Shown: positions 23,572 through 36,259 of the stretch, in pieces
Position numbering within the stretch: the first letter of the stretch is position 1
Layout: each line of letters begins with the position of its first letter
The notes under the pieces: generated by a model
What the model was told of the DNA's origin: nothing
The model's database searches: none
The model's input: only the letters and a program-made list of their open reading frames with translations
DNA from: Alitta virens
Lineage: Eukaryota > Annelida > Polychaeta > Phyllodocida > Nereididae
Assembly (NCBI GenBank): GCA_932294295.1
Contig: OW028576.1
Span: 40,435,247 to 40,499,246, forward strand
Direction: 5' to 3'
Length of the DNA: 64,000 nucleotides
Made by a program: the position numbers and the translations under genes

Positions 23572-26500
23572 GTATCCTTTGATGTACATGATATTTCTGC
23601 CTGTTCATGAGTCTTTCTTCTCTTCTTATTTCTCATTTTGCTTTTCAGACATAGTAGGTCATATCTAACTGATTCCATTCATATAATTTTCCCTAGGAAA
23701 TAACAGAAATCAACTGAACGATAAGATGTCAAATATACATTAAAATGTACTAAAAATACTGCTGCTAGGGTGCATTTGGCTTCAGTCAATCACAGCCAAG
23801 GGCGGGAACTTTTTCAGCCAATAGAATCGCAGTATTCTACCATAGCCACCTGGTGGAAATACAGAGAACCTTCCGTGAAAATCAACTATTATGAACTGCA
23901 TCTCAGCTGGATGTCTGTGACATTCACATGAGAAGTAAATTGGTGGTGCCTTGTACACGATGTCCATGCTGAGGCAAGTACAAGACCCCACCCGTGAGGT
24001 TAATGTATAACATGGTGTGGACTCCAAATGTTATTATGCTAATCACCTCAACATGTGTTGACCAAAGCTTCAAATCAGTAGCATTGAAGCTGACATTGTT
24101 ATTGGGCATGATAATATCAGAAGTTTTTGTTTCATAATTCAACACAATTGCCCTGTGGACTTCATTAAATGTTTTTACATATTTTCACTGAGAATAAAAA
24201 TATATTAGTGATATTACCTAAATATTTACATGCTTTATCTGTAGCTTCTTCTATGGAATTTGTAATACTTCCATAAAATTATGACATCATTTCATTCACA
24301 CTAACTATAATAAATAACACAATTTTCACTAATTTTACATATTTCATCAAATATTACAAAATTATCTCATGAGTACATTTTCAAATTCTATTACAAAATT
24401 TTCAAAATCACAATATTATTGCATTTGTTTACACCTTGACATGATACATGTAAATAACGATACTATTATAATTTTCATATTTTCATATTTTGCCTTCAAT
24501 ATAATACTTTTGCCAAAGTCATTCATGCATAACTCCACCTCCACATATTTGCGTAAATAACTCTGCTTCATTGTCAACAACACATCTATATGTCTTTCAT
24601 GCTCTATATAATTTCGGTGTTACAATGCCCTATTTCCATGGCAACCAATTTAGCCACAAGCTAAGCATAGACTGTCAGGAACATATTATTTTTAACTCGT
24701 GACATTGTAGGGGGGGGGGATCACCTGGGGGGGGGGGGGTGGGGGCAAAGTAAACTAATAATGTATACAGTCATACCCAAAAGTGTGTACTTGAACAAGA
24801 TGTAATACACGAAATAGTGAATCAAACACCTTTATAATAATTAATAAACACTAATAGTTATAAAGATGGCTTTGCTTCAATGATTAAGATTACTGTTCTT
24901 GTACAATTTTGTGCGAATAAAATGATTGTTATTATTATTATTATTAATTTTAAAGGTTATGATTGTTATTGGAATCAATATAGAATGGTGAGATGATAAT
25001 TCTTTAAAAACCATCTCATATTTAGCTCTGCCCTACGAAGTGGGGAGAGTTTTTGTTATCACCTCGTTTTTGCGAGTGATGTCGCCTCATGGGTGATGTT
25101 GCCAATCCTTTTCCAGATGAAAACACAAGTTAGCCATACTTTTCTGCCCTGCTCCTTAGTATTTAACCAGATTATGCTCAACTACAGTCTCTTATTCATT
25201 TTCTGCCTCATTGGTCACTTCTGAACGTATCCATTGCGCATTTTCGTTGACGGACTCCGCTGCTTTACTACTCAACGTCCTGCCTGCTTCCGTACACGCC
25301 AACCATAGCGCATCCAGCGTCCTGCATGTGGGCTACATCCTAATTCTGCAACTGCTGACCCATAGGCCACTAAGTTGGTCCCCCTCCTCCACACGAGTGC
25401 AAAGGAGTCGGTCTTGGCCGCCATTATCACATGACTTTGTGTCAGGATCCTGACATTTTGCTGATTGGCTGAGTCTTTTCTGTTTGATTGGCTAATTCTT
25501 TGGGGGAAATGTCCAAACCAATCTACCAGAGAGCACGACGCAATGACCAATCATAGCATGGCTTTGACTCAGCCATTCATAACCCATGTAAGAATTGCTA
25601 GCGACCAGTCTCACTACATTGTACGAGATGCGGTACCAGTGCTAGTAGGCCATCTGCTTGCATCCAGCCTGCGAAAGTGGTGGCAAATGTCGCGATTTCG
25701 ATCCCACTGGCGACCAAAGTGTTCAGCTGCTATGGGCAGAGCTCTGCACATCCCATGTGAATTCTAGTTAATTTTAATTTACAGTTCTTTAACCTGTATT
25801 ATTATGATTACTATAAAATTTATTCCAGTACTGTACTTATAAGATGAGATTTCTGATAAAAAAAAATTTATCAGAGGTAGAAATAATGATGAGACGTTAA
25901 ATTCGTTACAATCAAATTTTTGATTTACAATTCCTTAACCCCTTACTCAGGTGGATGAACCAACTCTTTCACAAAGCAGACAAAAATGACGACGGAACGT
26001 TAAATTTCAAAGAAGTCAAGAAGTTGTTGTCGAACATGAACATGGAGGCTGACGCCCATACAGTTAGCGCCATCTATAATGTTAGTATACACGATGCGAG
26101 AAATTATACTTACAATATAGATGACACCAAACTGGCCAGCCTTTGTAAACATCGACATCAAATTTTTTGGTATATTGTGATGTTGGTTGTGATGTTATAT
26201 TGTTGTGGTGTTCATTTTGGGTTGTGAGGCTGTTTATGTTGTTGTTTTTTTTTGTTTTGTTTTTTTACTTTATTTTTTTTTTCCATCTAATTCCTGGATG
26301 TTGGTTATTCTACTTATTGCATGCCAGACTCATGCAATAGTCAATCAATTCTCTTTCAAATTTTGCCTTGAGTTTTTTTTTTTTTTTTTTTTTTTGGTTC
26401 TTTTTCTATATACAATTTTTGCATGAATGTTTTCTGGTTTTTATTTGTTTGCATATGTGTTATTTTAATTTAGACGAAAACGTATTTGATAAAATTAATG

Positions 26501-29500
26501 CTTTTTAAAATTGTATGCACTTACAGATCAAAGACGCTAAAGATGGCTGGACGAAGGAGGATTTCACGATTTTCTGTGGCAAGCTGACAGACAGACAAGA
26601 AATAAAATGCATCTTTGAGAAGTAAATGACACAAAAGGGGACTTTGGATAAATAAGGGAGCTTCATACTGGTCCTTATGCAATGTACATTGATGACATCA
26701 CACATTTTGCAAGGACTGGCATTCAGCTCCCCTGTTGACCTAAGAGTCCCCCCATTATATTTTTTATGAACAAAAAATTATAGGTTTAACGATTTTAGTT
26801 TTCGATGCTCTCTGATCGTTGAACTAGACCGCACGCGGGTACCAAACACTAAGTTATGATAGAAGTCAACCTACAGTGAAGCTTTTTGAAAATTACTTTA
26901 GATGTCTGTATCTATCTGAATCCTATCTTTGCATTATCCACCCATTTCTGAAGGATTTTTAGGATGAATATCAGTATTTTAGGCCTAATAAAATATTGTG
27001 GGACTTTTTGACTTCAATCTTGGTAACTAGACAGTGTCGAATTAGTCAGCTTTATCTTAAGGCAGCACTGTCTGTCAAAATTGCAAGTTTTAAGACTGTA
27101 TCAAATAGTTTAAAATGACCTTAATAAGTCAAGACAGGTAGTCAGTCTATAAGACGTTAATTACACAAAAACTAAATCATAAATTGAATGATAATCCGGA
27201 CCAAGACATTGGAAACACAATGGAAATGACATCATCACCATTGTTTAGTATTGTGACGTCATCACTTGGTTTGTTTTCATATTGAATTTTTTATGGCATG
27301 AAAAACTATATTTATACTATTTACTGTACCCGAAAGTTAAATTGCTGTGCACAAATGAACATGTGACGGTAAAAAATATCAAAAGGTAGTATTGATTTAT
27401 ATAAGTATTTGCCTATGCTAAATCTAGAGACATAGGAACTTTAAGAGATAGCCAGCCTTAGTCATTGTGACTAACAAAACATTCACTGGCTGTCTTGTCA
27501 AAATGGCTACATTAAAATTATCCAAATAAATGAGTGAACTGTAACACTTGGCCACAGCGAAAGTCGCCACGACAACGAGATTCGCCCCCTTAGAACAGAA
27601 TTATACACCTTGCAAGTTCATGACTTGTTGCAAAACTGATTGTTTATATCATTGACAGTACTCTGTCACTGCGAAAGTCATCTAATAAGTATTTACTGCA
27701 GTTTATTACGAGTGGCGAATCTCGTTGTCGTGGCGAATTTCACTCTCACCGGGTGTATAAACCTGATTTGAAGCAATTTATAAGACAAGGCAGATGTATT
27801 TCCCAATGATAATGATATTAATTGTAAAGTTACATAATGCTGACTGATTACTGACCCTATGGGTATCTGATAAACAGACACAAATGGAAGGCTTTGGGCG
27901 AAACTGTTATGTTATGCTTTAGTCAATTATAATTGTCATTACTTATTACATATCATTTTTTCAGGTACTGCAATGCTAGCAAGCATTTAGATCCCGGTGA
28001 TTTGCAAAATTTCTTCAAAAATGAACAACAAACGAACATCTCTGAAGCTGATTGCAAGAAACTAATCCAGACGTTTGAAAAATGCAGTTCATTGCATTCA
28101 AAGACTAAGATGGGTTACTATGGTGAGCATTTGATAATTCTGTGGATATAATTTAAGTACTTTTATAACAATGAAGAATTTGCTCTCTGGACACGGGTAG
28201 ACATTTTTGTAGAAAACGCCACATGTAATGGTTAATTTCGAAGACATATACATTTTGCTGAGGGTTGTCGTGTTTCGATCTATGTTTTGTGTCACATTCT
28301 AATTCTCCATACTAACTCATAATGTACCATTATTTAGGCTTAGTGATTTAGAAATTGGTTGTTAGATAATTTCCAACATGTTTCTGAATATGTCCTTTTG
28401 TAGATATTCCTCGGATAACAAAAATCTTTCATGATTTCAGCGTTTCATGCCATGATGGAAGCTCCGATTATGAGTATTTTCAACCAGAAACACGAGACAA
28501 TTTATCAAGACATGAGGCGCCCTCTAGCACATTACTGGATAGACTCGTCTCACAACACGTGAGTGATGCTCTCATTTATCACCAGGTGGTGCTTTAATTG
28601 GTGGTGGCGCAAAATCAAAATTTGTTTAAGATGAAACATTTCTAGCACATACTAGATAGACTTCTCTCACAACACGTAAGTAGTGTTCTCATTTATCAAG
28701 TCGTGAGCAGACTGATGTCGTTCAGCTAGCATATCAAATCTTAATGTCGATACAATGCGATACAAAAATCTTTATTGACAAGACCAATAAATACACATGA
28801 AATCAAAAAAAGTGGGCTTATTTGTCACTGAGAAATCAATTGTACTTAGGCAGATAATGCAAACATGAAGTGTAAAACTTCTAATTATGGTGTAACCTAT
28901 TTCTTCTAATTTGGTAACATTGAAATTTGAATCTATAGTTGTTTTTAACTGTTCATTAATCATTAAATAAGTAAATTTGTCTTGAACACTTAAATCATGT
29001 AAATTTGGATTTCCAGATAATCGAATGATAATACATCGTGATAAAATTCATTTCTGATTCACTATATAGTTCACATTTACAAATAAAGTGCAACTCATCT
29101 AGCATCTCATCCAGATTGCAAACCTCACAAAGCGTTCAGGGTGTGTTTTGGGCAAAAATAAATGAACTTTTCTATATAACGTCATAATCATGACAATGGC
29201 AAGTGACATCATTGTGATTATTGGTATTGTGATGTCATAATTCTGCTTTTTCAAAATTAATGTAAAACACTGACTTTGAGCTTTAAAAAATGTTTCATTA
29301 TGATTCTCTCATCAGTCTATAAAATTAGTTATTTGATTTTCATTAGTGTATTAAGTGAACAAATCCTTTCATTGTTTTGATGTGAAACCGTCACTGCGGG
29401 CGTGTCATGCACCAACCCTAAAATGGCGGCTATGGCTTATGCAAATGAAGAACTGGCCGCTCTTTCCATAGGTCTCTTTGATACAACCATATATTTTTGG

Positions 29501-32500
29501 GTTTAGTGCAGTATAATGGACCCAAATTATTAACCATATTTGGCGTCCATGAAACATAAAGATAATCTGCATTTTTGACCAAATTTCGTTCTGGCACACA
29601 ATAAGAACACATTTGTGGAGAGTAGCGGGGGTTTGGGAAAAGGAAAATAAACTAGCGTTCTGGTCTCAGCGCGACCATTAGTTTGTGACAGCACTCATTG
29701 AATTCAAGCATTTTATGTCATAGGCCTGGCAATGACGCTCGCTAAATATGGTCAATAATTTGCATCCGCTTTACTTCACCTTTTCCATATTTTTTCTTTG
29801 TTGAAAGATACCTGATGGCAGATCAGCTAAGAGGCAACAGTGCAGTTGATGCTTACATCCGAGCCCTGCTCAGAGGATGTCGATGTGTGGAATGTAAGTT
29901 GATTAAATTTGAAATCATCCTTGATGTTTTTTTACCAAAGCAAGATCTTTGGAAACTTCCACCATTACAGTAATGCAATTAAATGAACTTTTGGCGATAG
30001 TGCCCAAATGTAAAAAAAATTCATTAGTCTTTTGCCGTTTTATTATTGAAACCATATTTAGATATTTATATCATAATTATATATAAGTTATATATATTTA
30101 TATTATATTTTTATTATTTTGTATTATGTGTAGTTTATATAGTTGATATATGAGTATTTATGGGTTGACGGTATGCTTCAATATCCTGTTATATATAAAT
30201 TTTTGTTATTTTCCATATAAATCAATTTTTGTCATTTTGTTACGCATATGGATATTTGTACCGCAGATTTCACGTCAACTTTTCATTATTTTGATGTAAC
30301 TGTTTTCTTGTATGTATGTTTAATAACCACATAATAAAATATCATTTTAGTATAAAGCCCAACATACAGTTATAAAGACAAATTGTCAAAGGCAAATACG
30401 CCTATCTGGAGACAGCCTACCATCTTTTGTGTACATTTACTTAATGTTTGACTTGACTGCTATTTATATTAAAAATATGGTAATAAATGTTGAATAACAT
30501 TATATAATTGTTGATTGAAAAGGAAATTTATTGTTATTCAGTGGACTGCTGGGATGGGCCAAATGACGACCCTATTATTTACCATGGATACACGATGACC
30601 AGCAAAATCCTATTTAAAGACACAATTGAAGGCATTAAGGAATATGCATTCAAACAATCACAGTAAGTTGTTTCTTAACTGTTTTAATGTGATGATATTT
30701 TTGACAGAGAACCTCCTCAAGGTTTCTCCGTCTATGAAATCAATTGACTGGCAGCGGATGAGACAAGCATCCTCGGTCCCAGTGCGAGGGTGGAGATAAG
30801 TGTTTTGAAGTTGTAGTTCCTCAGGGAAGGAGTGCTGGGCTTCCAGATTGGTATAGAAGTGAGCCAATATGTTGAAAGATTGATAAATATTAGCCAGATT
30901 GTGGAAATTATAGCCCTTTCATGAGAAATTAAGTTGTTATAGATGAAATTGATGCAGTTCTTGGCCCTGACTGCAGCCCAGTATATTATCTTCAGTGAGG
31001 CACTGATCACTGGCAAAATTTAATGCTTTTTCTGAGCCTAATTGAATTGAAGTAATGTTCTTATTTCACAGATATCCAGTGATACTGTCCATTGAAAATC
31101 ACTGCTCCATTGAACAACAGCAAAGAATGGCACACTATATGAAGACAATACTGGGCGGTAAGAAATTATTTGATCATGGATCTTATTTAATTGATTACAA
31201 GGAACATGTTCCCACCCCCCTTTTACATGGGGGTTGTGGACTAAGTTTGGATGGGACTGAATTCCATTTGTCCTACCGCCATAAAATGTTGAAGAAATTT
31301 TACTTTCGTATTGTTTCGATTTTATCTATATTTCACTTTTTAGTCCCAGATTCCTACACAAGGTGCCAATTTTGTGTCATACAATTAACCATAATGACAG
31401 TATCTCCCCTCACATTAAGTCAAGCCTATCTTGCCTGTACTGTGTTGTCATGTATTATACACCACCCAAACAGTTCCAGTGGAAGCAAAGCCTTGATGTC
31501 TTCTAATCACTGTCTGTTTCTTCTTTCACAGACTTGCTGTATGTTACCCCATTACCAGATATAGAAGAATTGCCATCACCAGAAGCTCTGAAAGGAAAAA
31601 TTTTAATCAAGGTACATAACTCATACCATTTCAATTAAAAGCAGGAGACTCTTTTTGAGGCAGCTTTATGCCTAGCGTCTAAAGGACACCATCATTTCTT
31701 TTAAAGACTGACTTTTATTAATTTAAACTGGTAAAAAGCATGTCACAGAGCCTGTGTTGATTCACAACTGTGCCAGGGCAAAGTTTGTCATTTATTGTAC
31801 ATTGTATTAGACAAAATATGAATATGGTGATACCTTAAGCATCCTGCATTGTGTTATTTGACTTTGTATATTAACATATACCAAGATTTATCTTATAATA
31901 TTACACCCAAATCTGACGTACACATGAGTAGAATACAGCTCACTTCCATTTCAACATATTTTCTCTGATATAAACACATGGTTTTTTCACTTTATTATAA
32001 TTAAGCAAAACCATGCATTTTCCATGCATTTATCCTTCTCATGGAAAACGCACATGGCATATTTGGCCATACATAATCACCATTCTTTTCATTCCACTAA
32101 AAATTCTAACTATTTTTCCTTTATTTCTACATTGTAACCTTTTATCACTAAGATGATTTATTTACAATTGCATTTATGATATCTTGCTCTAGTGCACGTA
32201 AAGGTTTGGGCCCAACTGTCTGTAGTGTAAGAGAAAGCGAGGTCCTGCTTTAAGCAGCTTCAGCGCTTTTGGTGTCTTGTGGGGGATCCTGGACATCATG
32301 GTCAGACGGCCCGATTGGTCCAGGATCTGGATTCTGCACCACGTCGACCGCTTCAAGGGAGGAAATCTGGAAGGAAAAAGAATGTGAAGGTGTTAGGATG
32401 TGGGAAAAAATAAAATTATTTATAAGAACAGGAAGTTTACTTTGGGGTTGGGATGCTAGTCACTACTTGGAAAATTCAGAAATTTGGGAGGGGGTCATAT

Positions 32501-35500
32501 TGACTTTATAAATGTTGGATACTGTTGTTGCTGTGATACTTAATATGGAATCCTCCGAGATTCCAGGATGGAGAGGTTGGAGGATTTGGGTCAGAATCTG
32601 GGCTACTGTGGCAGCTATGCGGGTGGCATCTAGTAGGTTGGCGGGTGGGGCTATCTTCTGGGCTGTGTTGGTGTCTTGTGATTTCTTGGAGAGTAGGGCT
32701 GCCTTATAGGAAGGACAGCCGGAGAAGGATGCGGGATGTTCTCCTTGACAGTTGGTGCAGGAGGCCTTCTCAGGAGAAGGGCACTCCTTGTGCCCATGCC
32801 CGAGGCCACAGCGCTTACACCTGATTTCTTTAGACCAGGTGTTCCCTCTGTGGCCAAAGGATTGACAGCGGATGCACTGAAGAGGCCTTCTGGATTGGTA
32901 TTCTTCGACCTTGAGTTTTCTGAAATCAAAATAGAGTCCATTGGTTAGTAGGCCCTGTTTCTCTCGGGGGAGGAGCAAGTGACCTTGACGCAGTTGGTGG
33001 GTCTTCCGAGGGCTGCACTTTGCATTCGGAGGCAGTTGGGGAGTCCTGAAATGGAAGAAAATTCATCATTTGTGTAATTGGGGGGGACTCCAATGATGAC
33101 AACTGTGAGGCTGTCATCTGGAGTTCTGGACTTCTTGGTATCTCTGATTTTGCAGCCTACTAGGTTGAGGCTGAGGAGTGTAGTGCTGTCTTCTGCTGAT
33201 CGGGGGTAGATCAGTAGATTGCCTGCTTGGGTTCTTCTGGAGTATCTTATGTGCTTTTTCAGTTCAAGAAAAATCTTAGCTGAGTTGGCATATGTGGAGA
33301 ATTCTGTGAAAAGAGGAGGCAAGTTGGTTTTTGGGGAGGGGGGAGAGGGGGGGGGGGAAGAGGGGAAGAGAGGGTGGTCTTAGCCTTCTTAGGGGACTCT
33401 GGCCCAGGGGTTGAGTTAGAGTGAAGGCTTTGGGTGGACCGGTTTCTCTTGTGTGTCTTTTTCCTGCTTTGCTGAAGAGTGAAGTTTGTATCCATGTCTT
33501 CAGGTAGCTGGCCTGTGTTAGAGTCTGTGAGAGAAATATGGCTATTAATTGTGGTATCAGCAGCATCATCAGCAGCAGGATCAGCAGTAGCCTCAGCAAT
33601 GGCCTTAGCAGTAGCATCAGCAGTAGCAGCAGCCTGAGCAGCTGTGTTGGGAGGAGTCTGAAATGAAAAAGATTTCCTGTCTGAAATGACAGGTGAAGTG
33701 GGGGTGGAGGGAGGGAGGAAGGATAGGTGAATTCCATGAATTATGGCCTTCATCTGGATCTTGGTTACCTCATCTTGGGTGACTAGAAAAGATTGCAAAT
33801 TAGACATTTGTTGCAAGGAATAGGCAATTTCTTGCGGTACTGGTGGTGGTGCTTGCTCTGCTTTTTGTCGCCTATCAAGTTCCAGTAATTCCAAGATGGC
33901 GGCGTATTGTTGTTGAGTTTGTTTACATTTGGCCGGTTTCCCGGGGACGCCGCCATTGTGGGCGGGCAGTACCTCGGGAGCCGTAGCCGCGTGTGAAGCA
34001 AGCTTTGTTCCGGTAGTTTCTGACCTTTTCTTGCTGGCCTTGGTCTCCCTGGGCTGGGGAAAAGGTTGTTTCGTCTTTCTCGGCATTTTTCTGAAAAATA
34101 CAAAAAACCAAGATGGCGCCTAAGTGTCAACAAATTGTTATAAACTACCTCTGATCTTTATTTATGTAGGCGAAGAAATTGCCCGACAATGTTGACGGAG
34201 ATGGAGAAATTTCAGAAGAAGACGAAGCAGCTGATTTGGTGGATGAAGAAGTGAAGGAGAAAGTGGAAAAGAAGAACAAACACACAATCAAACTGAGTAG
34301 GGAATTTTCAGACCTGGTGTCCATCTGTCAGAGCGTCAAGTTCAAAGGGTTCGAGCATGCCGCGAAAGAGTGTAAGGATAATATTTTGATTAAAATATAT
34401 TGTATTATGTCATTATTATGGGTCTGAAGATTAGTAAACTAATATGAGCAGCTGCCAGAGTCAGACATAATAATGAGATTGCAAGTTCATCCATCAGAGT
34501 GTCATTTTCAAAGGAATGTAAAAGTTCCTCCACTTAGACTCCGATAAGTGGAATATGACGAAGTCCTCTGAATTGCTGTGGCAATTTCAGATTTCCAAAG
34601 TGACAAGTTAAAGTCAGTGTGACCCTGTCATGTAACTGTCACTGTGTTTTTCCTCTCAGACATTGAGCATAACTTCCAAATTACAAGTATAAAACACCGA
34701 AAGACAAGATAGCTTTTTTTCTCAGCTCCAGTTCATGATTAAGGAAAAACTGATAATTTGTATTGTGTAATTCATTATATTGCAGGGAGGGTTCACTGAA
34801 GTATCCCCCCTGCCCCTCCAGCTCATCCATGCATAAAACAATAGACCAATCATTAGGCAATTAGGATTCAGCAGCTGGATGTTGCGCAATGAGATGGATA
34901 GAGCATGAACATCTCCATTCTGTGGGGAGATACCCCCCTCAAACTCTTTAAGGCTGCCAGAATGTCATCCTTAAACTGGAAGGGATTAGGGCGGCAGTGC
35001 GATAATAACCCTAGCAGGCAACAACATGGATTACTTCATGCTGCATATGAGAAATTGCACTAAGCAGATAGGTGATTAGAGCAATAGACTCCAGAAGCAA
35101 TGATCTAGAAATATATCGAATAAACAGTAATCTAGAATAAACAGTTATCTAGAATAAATAATAAATAAAGGGCAGTGCACTTTGCAAGTGCTCTTAGTCA
35201 GCTTATATGACCAGCTGCCAAAGGCAGATGTAATAATGAGGTAATAAGCTTCGGGTTCACGTAATGCTACACATCTCACAAAGAAAACTTTACCTGAATT
35301 CGCATCCGTGCCTTGACCATTTCCACACTATGTCCAATAATTTTCTTTTTTTGCATAATGACCTGTACTTAACTATGAAAGTGGTCAAGGCACGGAATCA
35401 AAAAACAATTAATTTAACGGCTGTTCAGCCAATCAGACAAGGCGATACATCAAAAGAAGCGCCTGCTGAACAGCGCGAAAGCATTTCAACCACTTTTTTT

Positions 35501-36217
35501 AGACCAGCAAGTTTTCTTAGTTGGTCATGCAATCGGAGAAAGCTCATGAATGCAGTTGTGTTGATAAAATACAATACAATATTGATTATTAGTAAATTGT
35601 TAAAATACAATGCAATACAATACAATGATATTGATACAATACAATGCAATACAATAATATTGTGTCATTACAATATAATACAAAAATATTAATACACTAC
35701 AGTACAATAATATTAAACAGGTTTTCTTAGTGCATTTAACCCGTCTAGTTCAAAGGGGTTTTTGACCATGTCGCTGTAGAGTGTAATTGGACGAACATTG
35801 CTGAAAAACATCTTTGAATAACAGGAATGTACAGCATGCATAACTATCCCATCTTTTAAAATTTAAAATCCCCATTTGTACAATTTGTACTTTATTTGCA
35901 ATAAAACGAAATAGTAGGCAATCAACAATTTGAATGTCACACACTATTATACTCACACTGGAAAATCTCTGGTAGATATAGATGCCTAAAGTAGTTACTA
36001 TGCAGCATAGTAACTACTGCCTAATAAACATTTGATTCATCATCCAACATCCGGCATTAAACATGTTGACCATCATTCTGAGAGTCTCTGCATTATAAGC
36101 ATTTTTATACCATATCTTCGATCTTGTATATATATTTTTTTTCATACATGTATATATGTCCCTACTTATGTTCTCATTACCTGTGTGTTAGATAATTTGT
36201 TATGGATTATGCTGTAA

Positions 36218-36259
<42 letters not shown>

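Noticed and set aside
25211..25767. Protein-coding gene on either strand
   Set aside because: Open frames are present because the patch is GC-richer, but there are no family motifs, no consistent splice sites, and signs of a decayed repeat.
31055..31564. Open frame of about 169 codons
   Set aside because: It is PLC exon 10 read through its donor into the intron. The spliced model has matching phase and family motifs across the junction.
32300..33700. The LINE ORF1 as a spliced cellular gene
   Set aside because: Several 'tttcag' acceptor-like sites occur, but no matching donors in phase. The frame breaks are better explained by homopolymer slippage and decay.
33276..34133. Leucine- and proline-rich open frames in other frames of the LINE ORF1
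   Set aside because: They are shadows of the gag-like frame. Only the frame with the RRM-like and zinc-knuckle motifs is coherent.
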